A DNA stretch of 64,000 nucleotides from a bacterium (GTDB lineage Bacteria; Verrucomicrobiota; Verrucomicrobiia; Limisphaerales; UBA11358): the NCBI GenBank assembly GCA_021813325.1, contig JAKALA010000001.1, forward strand, positions 124,001 through 188,000, in the 5' to 3' direction. Below are positions 9,001 to 18,618 of this stretch, piece after piece (within the stretch, counting starts at the first letter, position 1; each line of letters starts with the position of its first letter). The translations under genes and the position numbers were made by a program. The notes beneath the pieces were generated by a model that had not been told where the DNA came from, did no database searches, and was given only the letters and a program-made list of their open reading frames with translations.

Positions 9001-9651
9001 TTATTTATTTTCAACCTGGGTCCATTGGATGGCGTGTTGTCGCAATTCGTCGCCGTCAAGCAGATGCAATTTTTCCCGGATGCGCGCGCGATAGGATTCC
9101 ACCGTTTTGATTCCCAGCCGCAATTCTTCCGCAATTTGCCGGGTTCCAAGGCCGCGTCCAATCATCTGGTAAACCTCAAATTCCCGGTCCGCCAACACTT
9201 CCGCTGGCGACGACGCCTCAACCTTATCCTTTCCAATCATATTCCTCATCATTCGCGCGGACATCGCCTCGCTAAGATATACCTGCCCGGCCAGCACCCT
9301 GCGCATGGCCGAGAGCACATTAACCGTCGCTTCCTGTTTGGTGATATAGCCCATCGCGCCGGCGCGCAGCGAACGCTCGGCATACAACGTCTCATCGTGC
9401 ATGGACAGCACCAATACCCGTAATTCCGGATGTAAAAGCTTCAAATCCTTTAGCAACTCCAGCCCGTGCGATTGTTTCAAGGACAGGTCCAAAATCACCA
9501 AATCCGGTTTTTGCCGGCCGATGAGCGACAAGGCCGTGGGTGCGTCCGCCGCGCCACCGCCAACCTCCATGTCTGGTTCGCGCTGAATCAGTGCCGTGAG
9601 ATGCTCGCGCACCAGCGGATGGTCATCCACTAGGAAAATTTTGGATTTCAT
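9001..9651 (-). CDS. NarL/LuxR-family response regulator
   Basis: A 216-residue two-component regulator. The receiver domain has the acidic pair D9-D10, phospho-acceptor D55 (PDLVILDLS) and K105 (YITKQEA). A linker leads to a LuxR-type helix-turn-helix (LADREFEVYQMIGRGL, then GTRQIAEELRLGIKTVESYRARI) near residues 150-195, with the usual TVESYR recognition helix. Its start overlaps the stop of the sensor kinase gene by four bases (ATGA), so the two form a pair. Targets are unknown; the nearby secreted protein is the obvious candidate. Confidence 0.9.
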   Translation of the reverse strand: MKSKIFLVDDHPLVREHLTALIQREPDMEVGGGAADAPTALSLIGRQKPDLVILDLSLKQSHGLELLKDLKLLHPELRVLVLSMHDETLYAERSLRAGAMGYITKQEATVNVLSAMRRVLAGQVYLSEAMSARMMRNMIGKDKVEASSPAEVLADREFEVYQMIGRGLGTRQIAEELRLGIKTVESYRARIREKLHLLDGDELRQHAIQWTQVENK

Positions 9652-10685
9652 ACTTTGGATTTGGCCGGCTGGGAAAGCAGACAGGTGATGCGAACGCCGC
9701 CGTCGGAGCGAGTGACCATGTTGAACGAGGCTTGAATCATTTGCGCCCGATAATTCATAATTTGCAAGCCTAGGCCGCCATGGGCTTCAAAGCCAGATGG
9801 AAGGCCGCGACCATTATCCTCAACATCAAGCCGGATTTGCCGTTCATCCACCGTCAGGGTGACGATGATTTTTGTGGCCTGCGCGTGTTTGATGGCATTG
9901 TTGACCGCTTCCCGGGCAATGCGAAACAAACTGGTGACAACCATTTCTCCGGCGATTGGACTCGTGATGTTATCAACAAACCGGCAGGCGATTTTATGTC
10001 GCAATCGGGTCTTGGCGGCCAACTCGTCGAGCGCGGAGGCAAGCCCATCTGCCTCTAATTGCACTAGATACAATCCGCGCGCCGCGTCGCGGGCCTGCGA
10101 AATAGCGTCCCCCAGTAATTGGGCAATTTCCGAAGCGTCCTTCGTTTCGGAAAGCGACAAGTCGGAAAGTCGGGCGGCCAGTTTGCGCGCCGCGAAAGCA
10201 ATGCCGACCAACTGTTGGCACAGACCGTCGTGTAAATCTTCGCCGATGCGCCGCTGTTCGCGTTCACTGACTTCGGCAACTTGCCGTTCCGATTCACGCA
10301 GGGATTGTTCCACGCGTTTCCGCCTCAACACCTCTGACATCAAGGCGGACACCAGACAAAAAAACAAAGTGCGCCCGACCGCGTTCCAGACGGGAATGAC
10401 CTGGGCTGAGTAAAGTTTATTGGTCTTGAATTCAATAACCAGCCAGACGCCGCCGCAAAGGACCGCCATGCACAACCCCGCGCGGCGGGAATTTTTCCAT
10501 GTCACCAAGGCAATGGGAACCAGATAAAAAATGGAAACCCCGATCAGCGGATTGGAAGTCCAGTCAATTAGCGCGATGACCAACAGCAAAACCATGCCGG
10601 CCACAATGGACGCGCGGGGTGACAGCCTTCCCGCAGTTTCCATCCAGACAGTTTTGAGTCGGGTCATGGTCAAACGGCTGCTCAT
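9648..10685 (-). CDS. Membrane sensor histidine kinase (HisKA_3 type)
   Basis: A 345-residue kinase partner of the overlapping LuxR-type regulator. Residues about 26-115 form four hydrophobic segments, a compact membrane sensor without a large periplasmic domain. A short coiled coil leads to the dimerisation helix with the phospho-acceptor H152 (RRIGEDLHDGLCQQLVG). The ATPase domain shows the N box (REAVNNAIKHAQA) and G box (DNGRGLPSG, GGLGLQIM), as in the NarX/DesK group. An upstream ATG at 10703 would put six more residues in front but lies too close to the -10 element at 10704-10709, so the second ATG was chosen. The signal is unknown. Confidence 0.85.
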   Translation of the reverse strand: MSSRLTMTRLKTVWMETAGRLSPRASIVAGMVLLLVIALIDWTSNPLIGVSIFYLVPIALVTWKNSRRAGLCMAVLCGGVWLVIEFKTNKLYSAQVIPVWNAVGRTLFFCLVSALMSEVLRRKRVEQSLRESERQVAEVSEREQRRIGEDLHDGLCQQLVGIAFAARKLAARLSDLSLSETKDASEIAQLLGDAISQARDAARGLYLVQLEADGLASALDELAAKTRLRHKIACRFVDNITSPIAGEMVVTSLFRIAREAVNNAIKHAQATKIIVTLTVDERQIRLDVEDNGRGLPSGFEAHGGLGLQIMNYRAQMIQASFNMVTRSDGGVRITCLLSQPAKSKV

Positions 10686-10703
10686 GAAATTGTCAACACG
10701 CAT

Positions 10704-10732
10704 TTTGTAGCAGAACTGCGGGAAGTTGACAA
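10704..10732 (-). promoter_or_regulatory. Sigma70-like promoter of the kinase/regulator pair
   Basis: Reading leftward: -35 TTGTCA (10732-10727), 17-base spacer ending TCTGC, -10 TACAAA (10709-10704). The expected transcription start near 10697 leaves about 12 bases before the ATG at 10685. The architecture and the GCTACAAA core are shared with the promoter at 6011-6039. Confidence 0.55.
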
Positions 10733-11247
10733 AAGGTTTGGAGCGCCTTCATCCCTGTGCCTTCGTGAACGGAGCCATTTCGGTGGCGTCATCCCGGCGG
10801 ATGTGGTGATCGGGTGCCTGTTCAAAGCCAAACCGAATCCATGTAGTTGGAAAAGAGCCGCCGATTGGGGATTGATTGGTGGTAAATGCAAACGACGCAA
10901 TCGTCGGGACCTCTCCCACCGGATCACCAAGCGATGGCCGGGATATTTGAGATCAAATCCAATGGCAAAGCAATTGCCATTGGTTGCACCGGGCAGCAAC
11001 TTTCCCCGTCCGCGGGCAGCGCCCTGTTCTGGGGCCGGCTGCGCCGGCTGGACTGGCGCAAAACCCTGGCCGCCGCGCTGCCGCAACCCCTGGCCGACCT
11101 CGAACAACAAGCGGCTGCCGATGAAAAAGGCGTTGCCCGGGGGCCGCGACACGGTGCGCGGGTTGTTTCATCGGTTCATTGCCCGCCAATCATGCGGCGC
11201 CGCCGGTCTTTAAAATGGAGCTTTCGCCAAGCAATACGGCATTGGGT
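10733..11247. other. Intergenic stretch, possible gene relic
   Basis: About 515 bases with no recognisable gene. A plus-strand frame from the ATG at 10934 reads MAGIFEIKSNGKAIAIGC and then a plausible amphipathic stretch, but it is lost after about 80 residues and matches no family known to me. Codon composition is GC-rich on both strands, so this may be the eroded remains of a coding sequence. Nothing else was seen. Confidence 0.3.
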
Positions 11248-12492
11248 TTATTCGTCCACGCGGTGCAGGGCGGCGGCCAGACCGGATAAGTATTGATCAA
11301 GGGAAAATCGCTTGAGAAACATTTCACGGAACAACTGGTCGCTGCTTTCAATCGTGGCCATTTTCAATAGTGTGGAGGCGATTTCTTCCGGATCCTGTCC
11401 GGGAACCAGGCCGGGGTAGTCTGGCGGGAGCATTTCCGGGAGGGAACGCCAGCGGGTGGTGACGATGGGCAACCCAAAGGCCATGGCTTCGATGAGGCAG
11501 ACCGGCTGGTTTTCTCCAAGGTATTGAGTGGGAAAGCAAAACATGTCGGCCTCGCGCAGGACGCGAAGTTTGCTCGCGCCGGACACAAAACCGGCATGGG
11601 TCACCGCCGAGGCAAATTCGGGAAGCTGAAGCAACTGGTCAAATTCTTTCCGCTCCTCGGTGGTCATGAAATTGCCGGCAAAGACCAGCTTCATTCGCAG
11701 GGAACGGTGGGTGGTTTGCAGCGACCGGTTCGCCGCCACAACGCCGCGCATGGCGGCAAACAGCCCTTTCTCCCGCAAGCCATTGGCGAGGAATAAAACC
11801 TTGATGACATCAGGGGCGTCACCGGCCTCCGCCATTTCGCGCGGGGTTGGCGTCATGCCGGCGAATAACTTTAAACGGACGGCAAAGCGCACCCGGCGCT
11901 GCGGCTGGATCGTTTCCAGATAATCCGGACAAGGATCGGGAATGCCATTGTTGACAACAACAATGTTGCGGGACAAAAATTTTTCCGCATCCGCCACGTT
12001 GTAGCGTGACAGCACCATGCTCAGGTTTACCGGTTTGAACAATCGGTAGGTGATGGCGCGGGAACGGATCTGGGCGGAAGTTTCCAGCCATTTGCCCAGG
12101 CCGGCGGCCTCCCAGTGCAGAATGACATTTTTAAAGAACGGGCGGCAAAGGGACATCACCAGCCAGTCGCGATAGAGCGCCACGCTTTTGCCGGGCGCGG
12201 GAATGTAGTAAAAATTCGTCACTCCGTAACGGAACCGAATCCAGAGGGACTGAAGCCAGAACCAGACGATGAGCAGCATCTTGGCGCCCTGAAACTCGCC
12301 GATGTCCGACAGTCCGCGCGAGAACCGCGCGTTGACGTGGTAGCATTCGATGCCGTGACTGGTGGCCGCCGCGTCATCGGACACGGGTTTGCGCCGGCGC
12401 GCATCGCCGCCGAAACCTTCCAGCATGAGTTGCACCATGTAACTTTGGCCATGGTGCGGCGGCGGTGTGTGGGCGAATACCAATAATTTCAT
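11248..12492 (-). CDS. Glycosyltransferase family 4 (group 1)
   Basis: A 414-residue GT-B enzyme that starts MKLLVFAHTPPPHHGQSYM, a common N-terminus in exopolysaccharide GT4 proteins. The donor-binding half contains VLFLANGLREKGLFAAM, KLVFAGNF and, near residues 320-360, ADMFCFPTQYLGENQPVCLIEAMAFGLPIV, with the E-x7-E motif formed by ENQPVCLIE. It should transfer a nucleotide-activated sugar at the cytoplasmic face during polysaccharide repeat assembly. It is divergent from the WecG-type gene across a short AT-rich gap containing inverted repeats. Confidence 0.85.
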   Translation of the reverse strand: MKLLVFAHTPPPHHGQSYMVQLMLEGFGGDARRRKPVSDDAAATSHGIECYHVNARFSRGLSDIGEFQGAKMLLIVWFWLQSLWIRFRYGVTNFYYIPAPGKSVALYRDWLVMSLCRPFFKNVILHWEAAGLGKWLETSAQIRSRAITYRLFKPVNLSMVLSRYNVADAEKFLSRNIVVVNNGIPDPCPDYLETIQPQRRVRFAVRLKLFAGMTPTPREMAEAGDAPDVIKVLFLANGLREKGLFAAMRGVVAANRSLQTTHRSLRMKLVFAGNFMTTEERKEFDQLLQLPEFASAVTHAGFVSGASKLRVLREADMFCFPTQYLGENQPVCLIEAMAFGLPIVTTRWRSLPEMLPPDYPGLVPGQDPEEIASTLLKMATIESSDQLFREMFLKRFSLDQYLSGLAAALHRVDE

Positions 12493-12504
12493 TTCGGAAT
12501 TTAA

Positions 12505-12573
12505 GATTTACGATATACGATGGGCGCGCCGCATGTGTGGAAATCGTAAATCGCAAATTTTAAATCGTAAATG
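12505..12573. repeat. Inverted and direct 10-base repeats between divergent genes
   Basis: GATTTACGAT at 12505-12514 is the exact reverse complement of ATCGTAAATC at 12543-12552, and a near-copy ATCGTAAATG lies at 12564-12573, running into the start codon of the WecG-type gene. The region is much more AT-rich than its surroundings. It could be an operator for the divergent pair or a copy of a dispersed intergenic repeat. Confidence 0.4.
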
Positions 12574-13335
12574 ATTAAGCGCGTCAATGTCCTCGGCGTC
12601 GGCATCAGCGTGCTCAATTTGCGGACGGCATTGGACGCGGTGGCGGCGGCGGTTCGTGACCGGCGCAAAGGTTACATTTGCGTCACCGGAGTGCATGGCG
12701 TGATGGAGGCCCAAGCGGACGTTTCGTTTCGAAATATTCTTAACCAGGCTTTTCTCTGCACGCCCGACGGCATGCCCATGGTTTGGGCGGGCAAGCTGGC
12801 CCGCCATGCGGAGATGCGCCGCGTCTATGGTCCGGACTTCATGCTGGAGGTTTGCGCGTGGAGTGAAGCCAGCGGCTGCAAACATTTCTTTTACGGCGGC
12901 GCGGCGGGCGTGGCCGATCAACTGGCGGACAAGTTGCGGGCGAAATTTCCCCGGTTGCACGTGGTGGGCACCTACACGCCGCCGTTCCGCCGGTTGAACG
13001 ACGTGGAAGAGGCGCAATTGGCGGCCAAAATCCGCGCGGCGCAGCCGGACATTCTCTGGGTGGGGTTGAGCACCCCCAAGCAGGAGAAATTTATGGCGGA
13101 ATATTTACCCAAGCTGGAGGTGACTTTGATGGTTGGCGTGGGAGCGGCCTTTGATTTTCACAGCGGCCGCGTGCGCCAGGCGCCGCGCTGGATGCAGCGC
13201 GGCGGATTGGAGTGGTTTTACCGCCTGTGCAGCGAACCCCGCCGGTTGGCCGGGCGTTACGGCCGGAATAATCCACTGTTTGTCATGAAATTCGCCGCGC
13301 AATTGTGCGGTTGGAAAAAGTATTCCCTTCATTAA
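12571..13335 (+). CDS. WecG/TagA/CpsF-family glycosyltransferase
   Basis: A 254-residue member of the WecB/TagA/CpsF family, which add N-acetylmannosamine(uronic acid) or related sugars to an undecaprenyl-linked acceptor. Family signatures are VNVLGVGISVLN at the start, the TPDGMPMVW loop near residue 68, YGPDFMLEVC, GAKHFFYGG-like KHFFYGGAAGVADQLA, and PDILWVGLSTPKQEKFM near residue 165. The protein has no transmembrane helix and should associate with the inner membrane surface. The glycosyltransferase and exosortase neighbours point to exopolysaccharide synthesis. Confidence 0.9.
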   Translation: MIKRVNVLGVGISVLNLRTALDAVAAAVRDRRKGYICVTGVHGVMEAQADVSFRNILNQAFLCTPDGMPMVWAGKLARHAEMRRVYGPDFMLEVCAWSEASGCKHFFYGGAAGVADQLADKLRAKFPRLHVVGTYTPPFRRLNDVEEAQLAAKIRAAQPDILWVGLSTPKQEKFMAEYLPKLEVTLMVGVGAAFDFHSGRVRQAPRWMQRGGLEWFYRLCSEPRRLAGRYGRNNPLFVMKFAAQLCGWKKYSLH

Positions 13336-13339
13336 GGCG

Positions 13340-13993
13340 TTATTGCGGCTGAAAATCATGCCGAATGGCAATCAGGCTTTTGGTGAACCCGAACCATTTT
13401 TCACGGTGAATTTCGCAGTCGGGAAACAAAGTCTGCATTTTTTTATAATCCAAGAGTCTTAGCTCCCTGGCCAATTGGTTCAAATTGACATTATCACCAG
13501 AACGGAAAAATCCTCGAAAAGAACAAAAGCGAATTAATTTGCGGGCGATTCGCCACGGAAGATAATGAACAAATACGGTTAGAAAGTGAGATTCGATGAA
13601 AAACCAGCGATTCGGTGTTTGCACAAATACCTGCCGGCCCACGCGCCGCAGTTCGTCCGCGAACTGCTGTTGGTCTTCAAAGGTTGGCAGATGTTCGATG
13701 ACGCTATTGCTGTAGGCTATGTCAAAACTTTGGTCCGAGTATTTTAATTTGCGGCCGTCACCGATTTCCAGTTTGTAACGGGAGGCCAAGTTTTTGGGTG
13801 GCGGGTGATATAGGTTTAAAAGGGTGACGGGTGATTCAATTGGCACAACGTCTTCCCAATCATAGACAAAACCGCCAACATCTAAAATCCGCGTGTCTTT
13901 ACTCGGCTTAAACAGTTGAATAAACAATTTTATCCGACGCTGGCGGAAGCCTGGCTGGATTAAATTATAGAGTTCATAAATGCCAAAACGCAT
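13340..13993 (-). CDS. Class I SAM-dependent methyltransferase
   Basis: A 217-residue methyltransferase convergent with the WecG-type gene (stop codons four bases apart). Motif I is degenerate: TRILDVGGFVYDW near residue 35 in place of a full GxGxG. The later motifs are clear: DGRKLKYSDQSFDIAYSNSVIEHL and a RRVGRQVFVQTPN strand, typical of Methyltransf_11 proteins in polysaccharide loci. Substrate unknown; a surface glycan is likely from context. Confidence 0.7.
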   Translation of the reverse strand: MRFGIYELYNLIQPGFRQRRIKLFIQLFKPSKDTRILDVGGFVYDWEDVVPIESPVTLLNLYHPPPKNLASRYKLEIGDGRKLKYSDQSFDIAYSNSVIEHLPTFEDQQQFADELRRVGRQVFVQTPNRWFFIESHFLTVFVHYLPWRIARKLIRFCSFRGFFRSGDNVNLNQLARELRLLDYKKMQTLFPDCEIHREKWFGFTKSLIAIRHDFQPQ

Positions 13994-14068
13994 ACGACTG
14001 AATGTTATTGATTGCGAAAAAGGTGTGTCAAATCTTGCCTGTGATTCAAGATTTTAACAGGAATTTGT

Positions 14069-14097
14069 TTGAGGCGAGCCGGTTATTTCGCTATCAG
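14069..14097 (+). promoter_or_regulatory. Candidate promoter of the exosortase operon
   Basis: TTGAGG (14069-14074), 17-base spacer, TATCAG (14092-14097), preceded by GC as in other putative promoters here. Expected start of transcription near 14104, with the exosortase ATG at 14118. Confidence 0.35.
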
Positions 14098-14117
14098 AGG
14101 CATGGCAATACGCATTC

Positions 14118-15062
14118 ATGACTGAGCATACTAACAACGAGGCCGCGCTTGGCTTTTGGCCGGATACGGTGGCTTGTTGGCAGCAACTGCCCAACAAATC
14201 GTTTTTCTTCCCGCTGCTGCTGGCTTGGCTGGCCTTGTTTCAGTTCCTCGGCAATTCCATTTTGGGCTATGTCCACTCTTCCTCCATTTTTGAATGGTTG
14301 AATTACGACTACAGCCTTGTGGGATCGGATGACAGCCACGGTTATCTCATTCCGTTCATTGTGGCCGGTTTGTTTTGGTGGAAACGCAGGGAGCTGTTGG
14401 CACTGCCGATTCGTGTCTGGTGGCCCGGTCTGTTGATCACCGGATTCGCCCTGTTGATGCATATTACCGGTTTTGTGACGCAACAACCCCGCATTTCTCT
14501 GGTGGCGATGTTTCTGGGGATTTATGGGCTGATGGGGCTGGCATGGGGTTGGGCTTGGTTAAAATCGAGCATTTTTCCATTTTGGCTGTTTTTGTTTTGT
14601 GTGCCGGTGGCTTCCCTGGCCACCGCGCTCACTTTTCCCTTGCGCCTTTTTGTCACCTGGCTGGTGGCGGGCGCGGCCCATCTGCTGGCCATCGATGTGA
14701 CCCGTGTGGGCACGCAGTTAATTTCACCCGGCGGCGGATTTCAATATGACGTGGCGGCCGCGTGCAGCGGCATGCATAGTTTGATCGCGGTGTTTCTTTT
14801 GGCGACGGTTTATGGATTTGTGATGTTTCGTTCGCCGGGCCGCCGCCTGCTGTTTATGGTGATGGCGTTGCCGCTGGCCGTGGTCGGGAATTTTATCCGT
14901 CTGCTGCTGATCATATTGGCCGCGGAATTCTTCGGAAAACCGGCTGGCGACTACGTTCATGAAAACGGTTTTTTAAGCATGATTCCATACATCCCGGCCA
15001 TTGTTGGACTGCTGTTGATGGGGCGCTGGCTGGAAAAGAAAGCGGAGGAACCGGCTGAATGA
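14118..15062 (+). CDS. Exosortase (transmembrane cysteine transpeptidase)
   Basis: A 314-residue integral membrane protein with about eight hydrophobic segments. The exosortase/archaeosortase catalytic triad is visible: C216 in AAACSGMHSL, R261 in VGNFIRLLLI and H281 in YVHENGFLS. Exosortases cut C-terminal PEP-CTERM-like sorting tails and attach the protein to the cell envelope, and they almost always accompany exopolysaccharide genes, as here. The stop overlaps the start of the EpsI-type gene by four bases (ATGA). No protein with an evident PEP-CTERM tail was found in the window, so its substrates must lie elsewhere. The Xrt subfamily was not assigned. Confidence 0.9.
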   Translation: MTEHTNNEAALGFWPDTVACWQQLPNKSFFFPLLLAWLALFQFLGNSILGYVHSSSIFEWLNYDYSLVGSDDSHGYLIPFIVAGLFWWKRRELLALPIRVWWPGLLITGFALLMHITGFVTQQPRISLVAMFLGIYGLMGLAWGWAWLKSSIFPFWLFLFCVPVASLATALTFPLRLFVTWLVAGAAHLLAIDVTRVGTQLISPGGGFQYDVAAACSGMHSLIAVFLLATVYGFVMFRSPGRRLLFMVMALPLAVVGNFIRLLLIILAAEFFGKPAGDYVHENGFLSMIPYIPAIVGLLLMGRWLEKKAEEPAE

Positions 15063-15781
15063 AAGTTTCCACCCAGAAAGGGTTTTTGTTCATAGTCACA
15101 CTGGTGTTAATTGCGGGCACGGCCGGGGCGTTGTCATGGCTGAAGTCCAATCAACGCTTGGGACCGCCCGGCCTGATTGCCACGGCCATTCCTGGAAGCG
15201 TCCCCATGCGCATCGAACTGCCGGCGCGCGTGCTGGATTTCACCTCGACCAACGTGCCGACCTCAGACGTGGTTCTGGGCTATCTGCCCAAAGACACGAG
15301 TTACGCCCAACGCCACTACCAAGCGCCGGATGGAGCCTGGGCACTGGCCAATTTGATTCTCATGGGCGCGGATCGCACCAGCATTCATCGGCCGGATTAC
15401 TGTTTGCCGGGGCAGGGTTGGCAGATTCAGAAAAAGACGGAAGTCAAACTGCCCATCGGCGGAGCGCATCCGTATGTGTTGCCAGTAATGAAATGGACCG
15501 TCGGCAGAACGGCAACCACGCCCGAAGGCGGACGGCAGGAGTTGAAAGGCATCTATGTGTTTTGGTTTGTGACTGACCATCAAACCACCGACAACTTTCC
15601 CGGCATGCTTAAATCGATTTTTATCAATCTGGTCCGTCATGGCGTCATGCAGCGCTGGGCCTACGTTTCCTATTTTTCCGTCTGCCTGCCGGGGCAGGAA
15701 GAGGCCATGTTCGCGCGGATGCAACAGTTGATTGTCCATTCCGTGCCGGCATTCCAGTTGCCGCCGGCGTCCGCCAAATGA
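15059..15781 (+). CDS. EpsI-type exosortase-associated protein
   Basis: A 240-residue protein with one N-terminal membrane anchor (residues 8-30) and an extracytoplasmic EpsI domain (DUF3485 family). Family landmarks are DVVLGYLPKDTSYAQRHYQ, MGADRTSIHRPDYCLPGQGWQI with a conserved Cys, and FWFVTDHQTT. EpsI domains are often fused to, or placed directly after, exosortases; here the gene is separate but overlaps by four bases, so translation should be coupled. The biochemical role of EpsI is not established. Confidence 0.85.
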   Translation: MKVSTQKGFLFIVTLVLIAGTAGALSWLKSNQRLGPPGLIATAIPGSVPMRIELPARVLDFTSTNVPTSDVVLGYLPKDTSYAQRHYQAPDGAWALANLILMGADRTSIHRPDYCLPGQGWQIQKKTEVKLPIGGAHPYVLPVMKWTVGRTATTPEGGRQELKGIYVFWFVTDHQTTDNFPGMLKSIFINLVRHGVMQRWAYVSYFSVCLPGQEEAMFARMQQLIVHSVPAFQLPPASAK

Positions 15782-15832
15782 ATTGAATTGTCCGGCTGTC
15801 CCGTTAACATGTTGCCGCCTTAGACCTTTTTC

Positions 15833-17681
<1,849 letters not shown>

Positions 17682-17760
17682 ACGCTTTGCCATCCGCGAC
17701 CTGCGCGCCGGAGCCGCTCCGGCCTCGTCAACTGTAAAGCAAGCAGTGTAAATTCAGGCC

Positions 17761-18618
17761 ATGCTTTTCCGCGCCCGCCAATTTGAGTTTCGCTTTCCGC
17801 GCCCTGCCCTGGTCATGGGCATCGTCAACGTCACGCCCGATTCATTTTCGGACGGCGGCCGGTTTTTGGATGCGGATGCCGCGGTCAGGCACGGATTGGA
17901 CCTCGTCGAGCAGGGGGCGGAAATTCTGGATGTCGGCGGCGAATCCACCCGGCCCGGGGCCGCGCCGGTGAGCGAAGCCGAGGAGCTGCGGCGGGTGGTT
18001 CCGGTGGTTGAAAAACTGGCTGCCCAAGTCAAAGTGCCCCTGTCGATTGACACCATGAAACCGGCCGTGGCCCGGGCCGCGCTGGCGGCGGGCGCGTCCA
18101 TAGTGAATGATGTGGCCGCCGCCAGCCGCACGGATTTGACGATGTGGCAGCCGGTGGCGGAATTTCAGGCCGGCTACATCTTGATGCACGCGCAGGGCCT
18201 GCCGCCCACGATGCAACTGGCGCCGGCGTATGCGGATGTGGTTCGGGAGGTCGATCGTTTTTTTGCCGGCGGGCTGAACCGGCTGTTAAACGAAGCCGCG
18301 GTGGCCCCCGAACAGGTGGCGCTGGATGTCGGCATCGGCTTTGGCAAGAACTTGCCGCACAATTTAAAGTTGCTTGCGGGGCTGCGGGGTTTTACAAAGT
18401 GGCAGCGCCCGTTGGTGCTCGGCGTCTCGCGAAAGTCCTTTATCCAAAAATTGCTGGGCGTGGAGGTGCAAAATCGTTTGCCAGCGGCGCTGGCTTGCAC
18501 GACGCTGGCCCTGGCGCAGGGCGGCGCGCAAATTTTCCGCACCCACGATGTGGCGGAAACGGTGCAGGCGCTGCGGATGGCGGAAGCTATATTGGCTCAA
18601 AAACAGCATGTGGAATGA
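17761..18618 (+). CDS. folP: Dihydropteroate synthase
   Basis: A 285-residue TIM-barrel enzyme that condenses 4-aminobenzoate with dihydropterin pyrophosphate in folate synthesis; cytosolic. Signatures are GIVNVTPDSFSDGGRF (about residues 20-35), DVGGESTRPGA, SIDTMKPAVARAAL, GASIVNDV, LDVGIGFGKN and GVSRKSF. Its 3' end overlaps the diadenylate cyclase gene by 11 bases, making it the first gene of the folP-dacA-ybbR-glmM run. A possible promoter is TCGTCA (17725-17730) and TAAATT (17749-17754) with an 18-base spacer. Confidence 0.95.
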   Translation: MLFRARQFEFRFPRPALVMGIVNVTPDSFSDGGRFLDADAAVRHGLDLVEQGAEILDVGGESTRPGAAPVSEAEELRRVVPVVEKLAAQVKVPLSIDTMKPAVARAALAAGASIVNDVAAASRTDLTMWQPVAEFQAGYILMHAQGLPPTMQLAPAYADVVREVDRFFAGGLNRLLNEAAVAPEQVALDVGIGFGKNLPHNLKLLAGLRGFTKWQRPLVLGVSRKSFIQKLLGVEVQNRLPAALACTTLALAQGGAQIFRTHDVAETVQALRMAEAILAQKQHVE

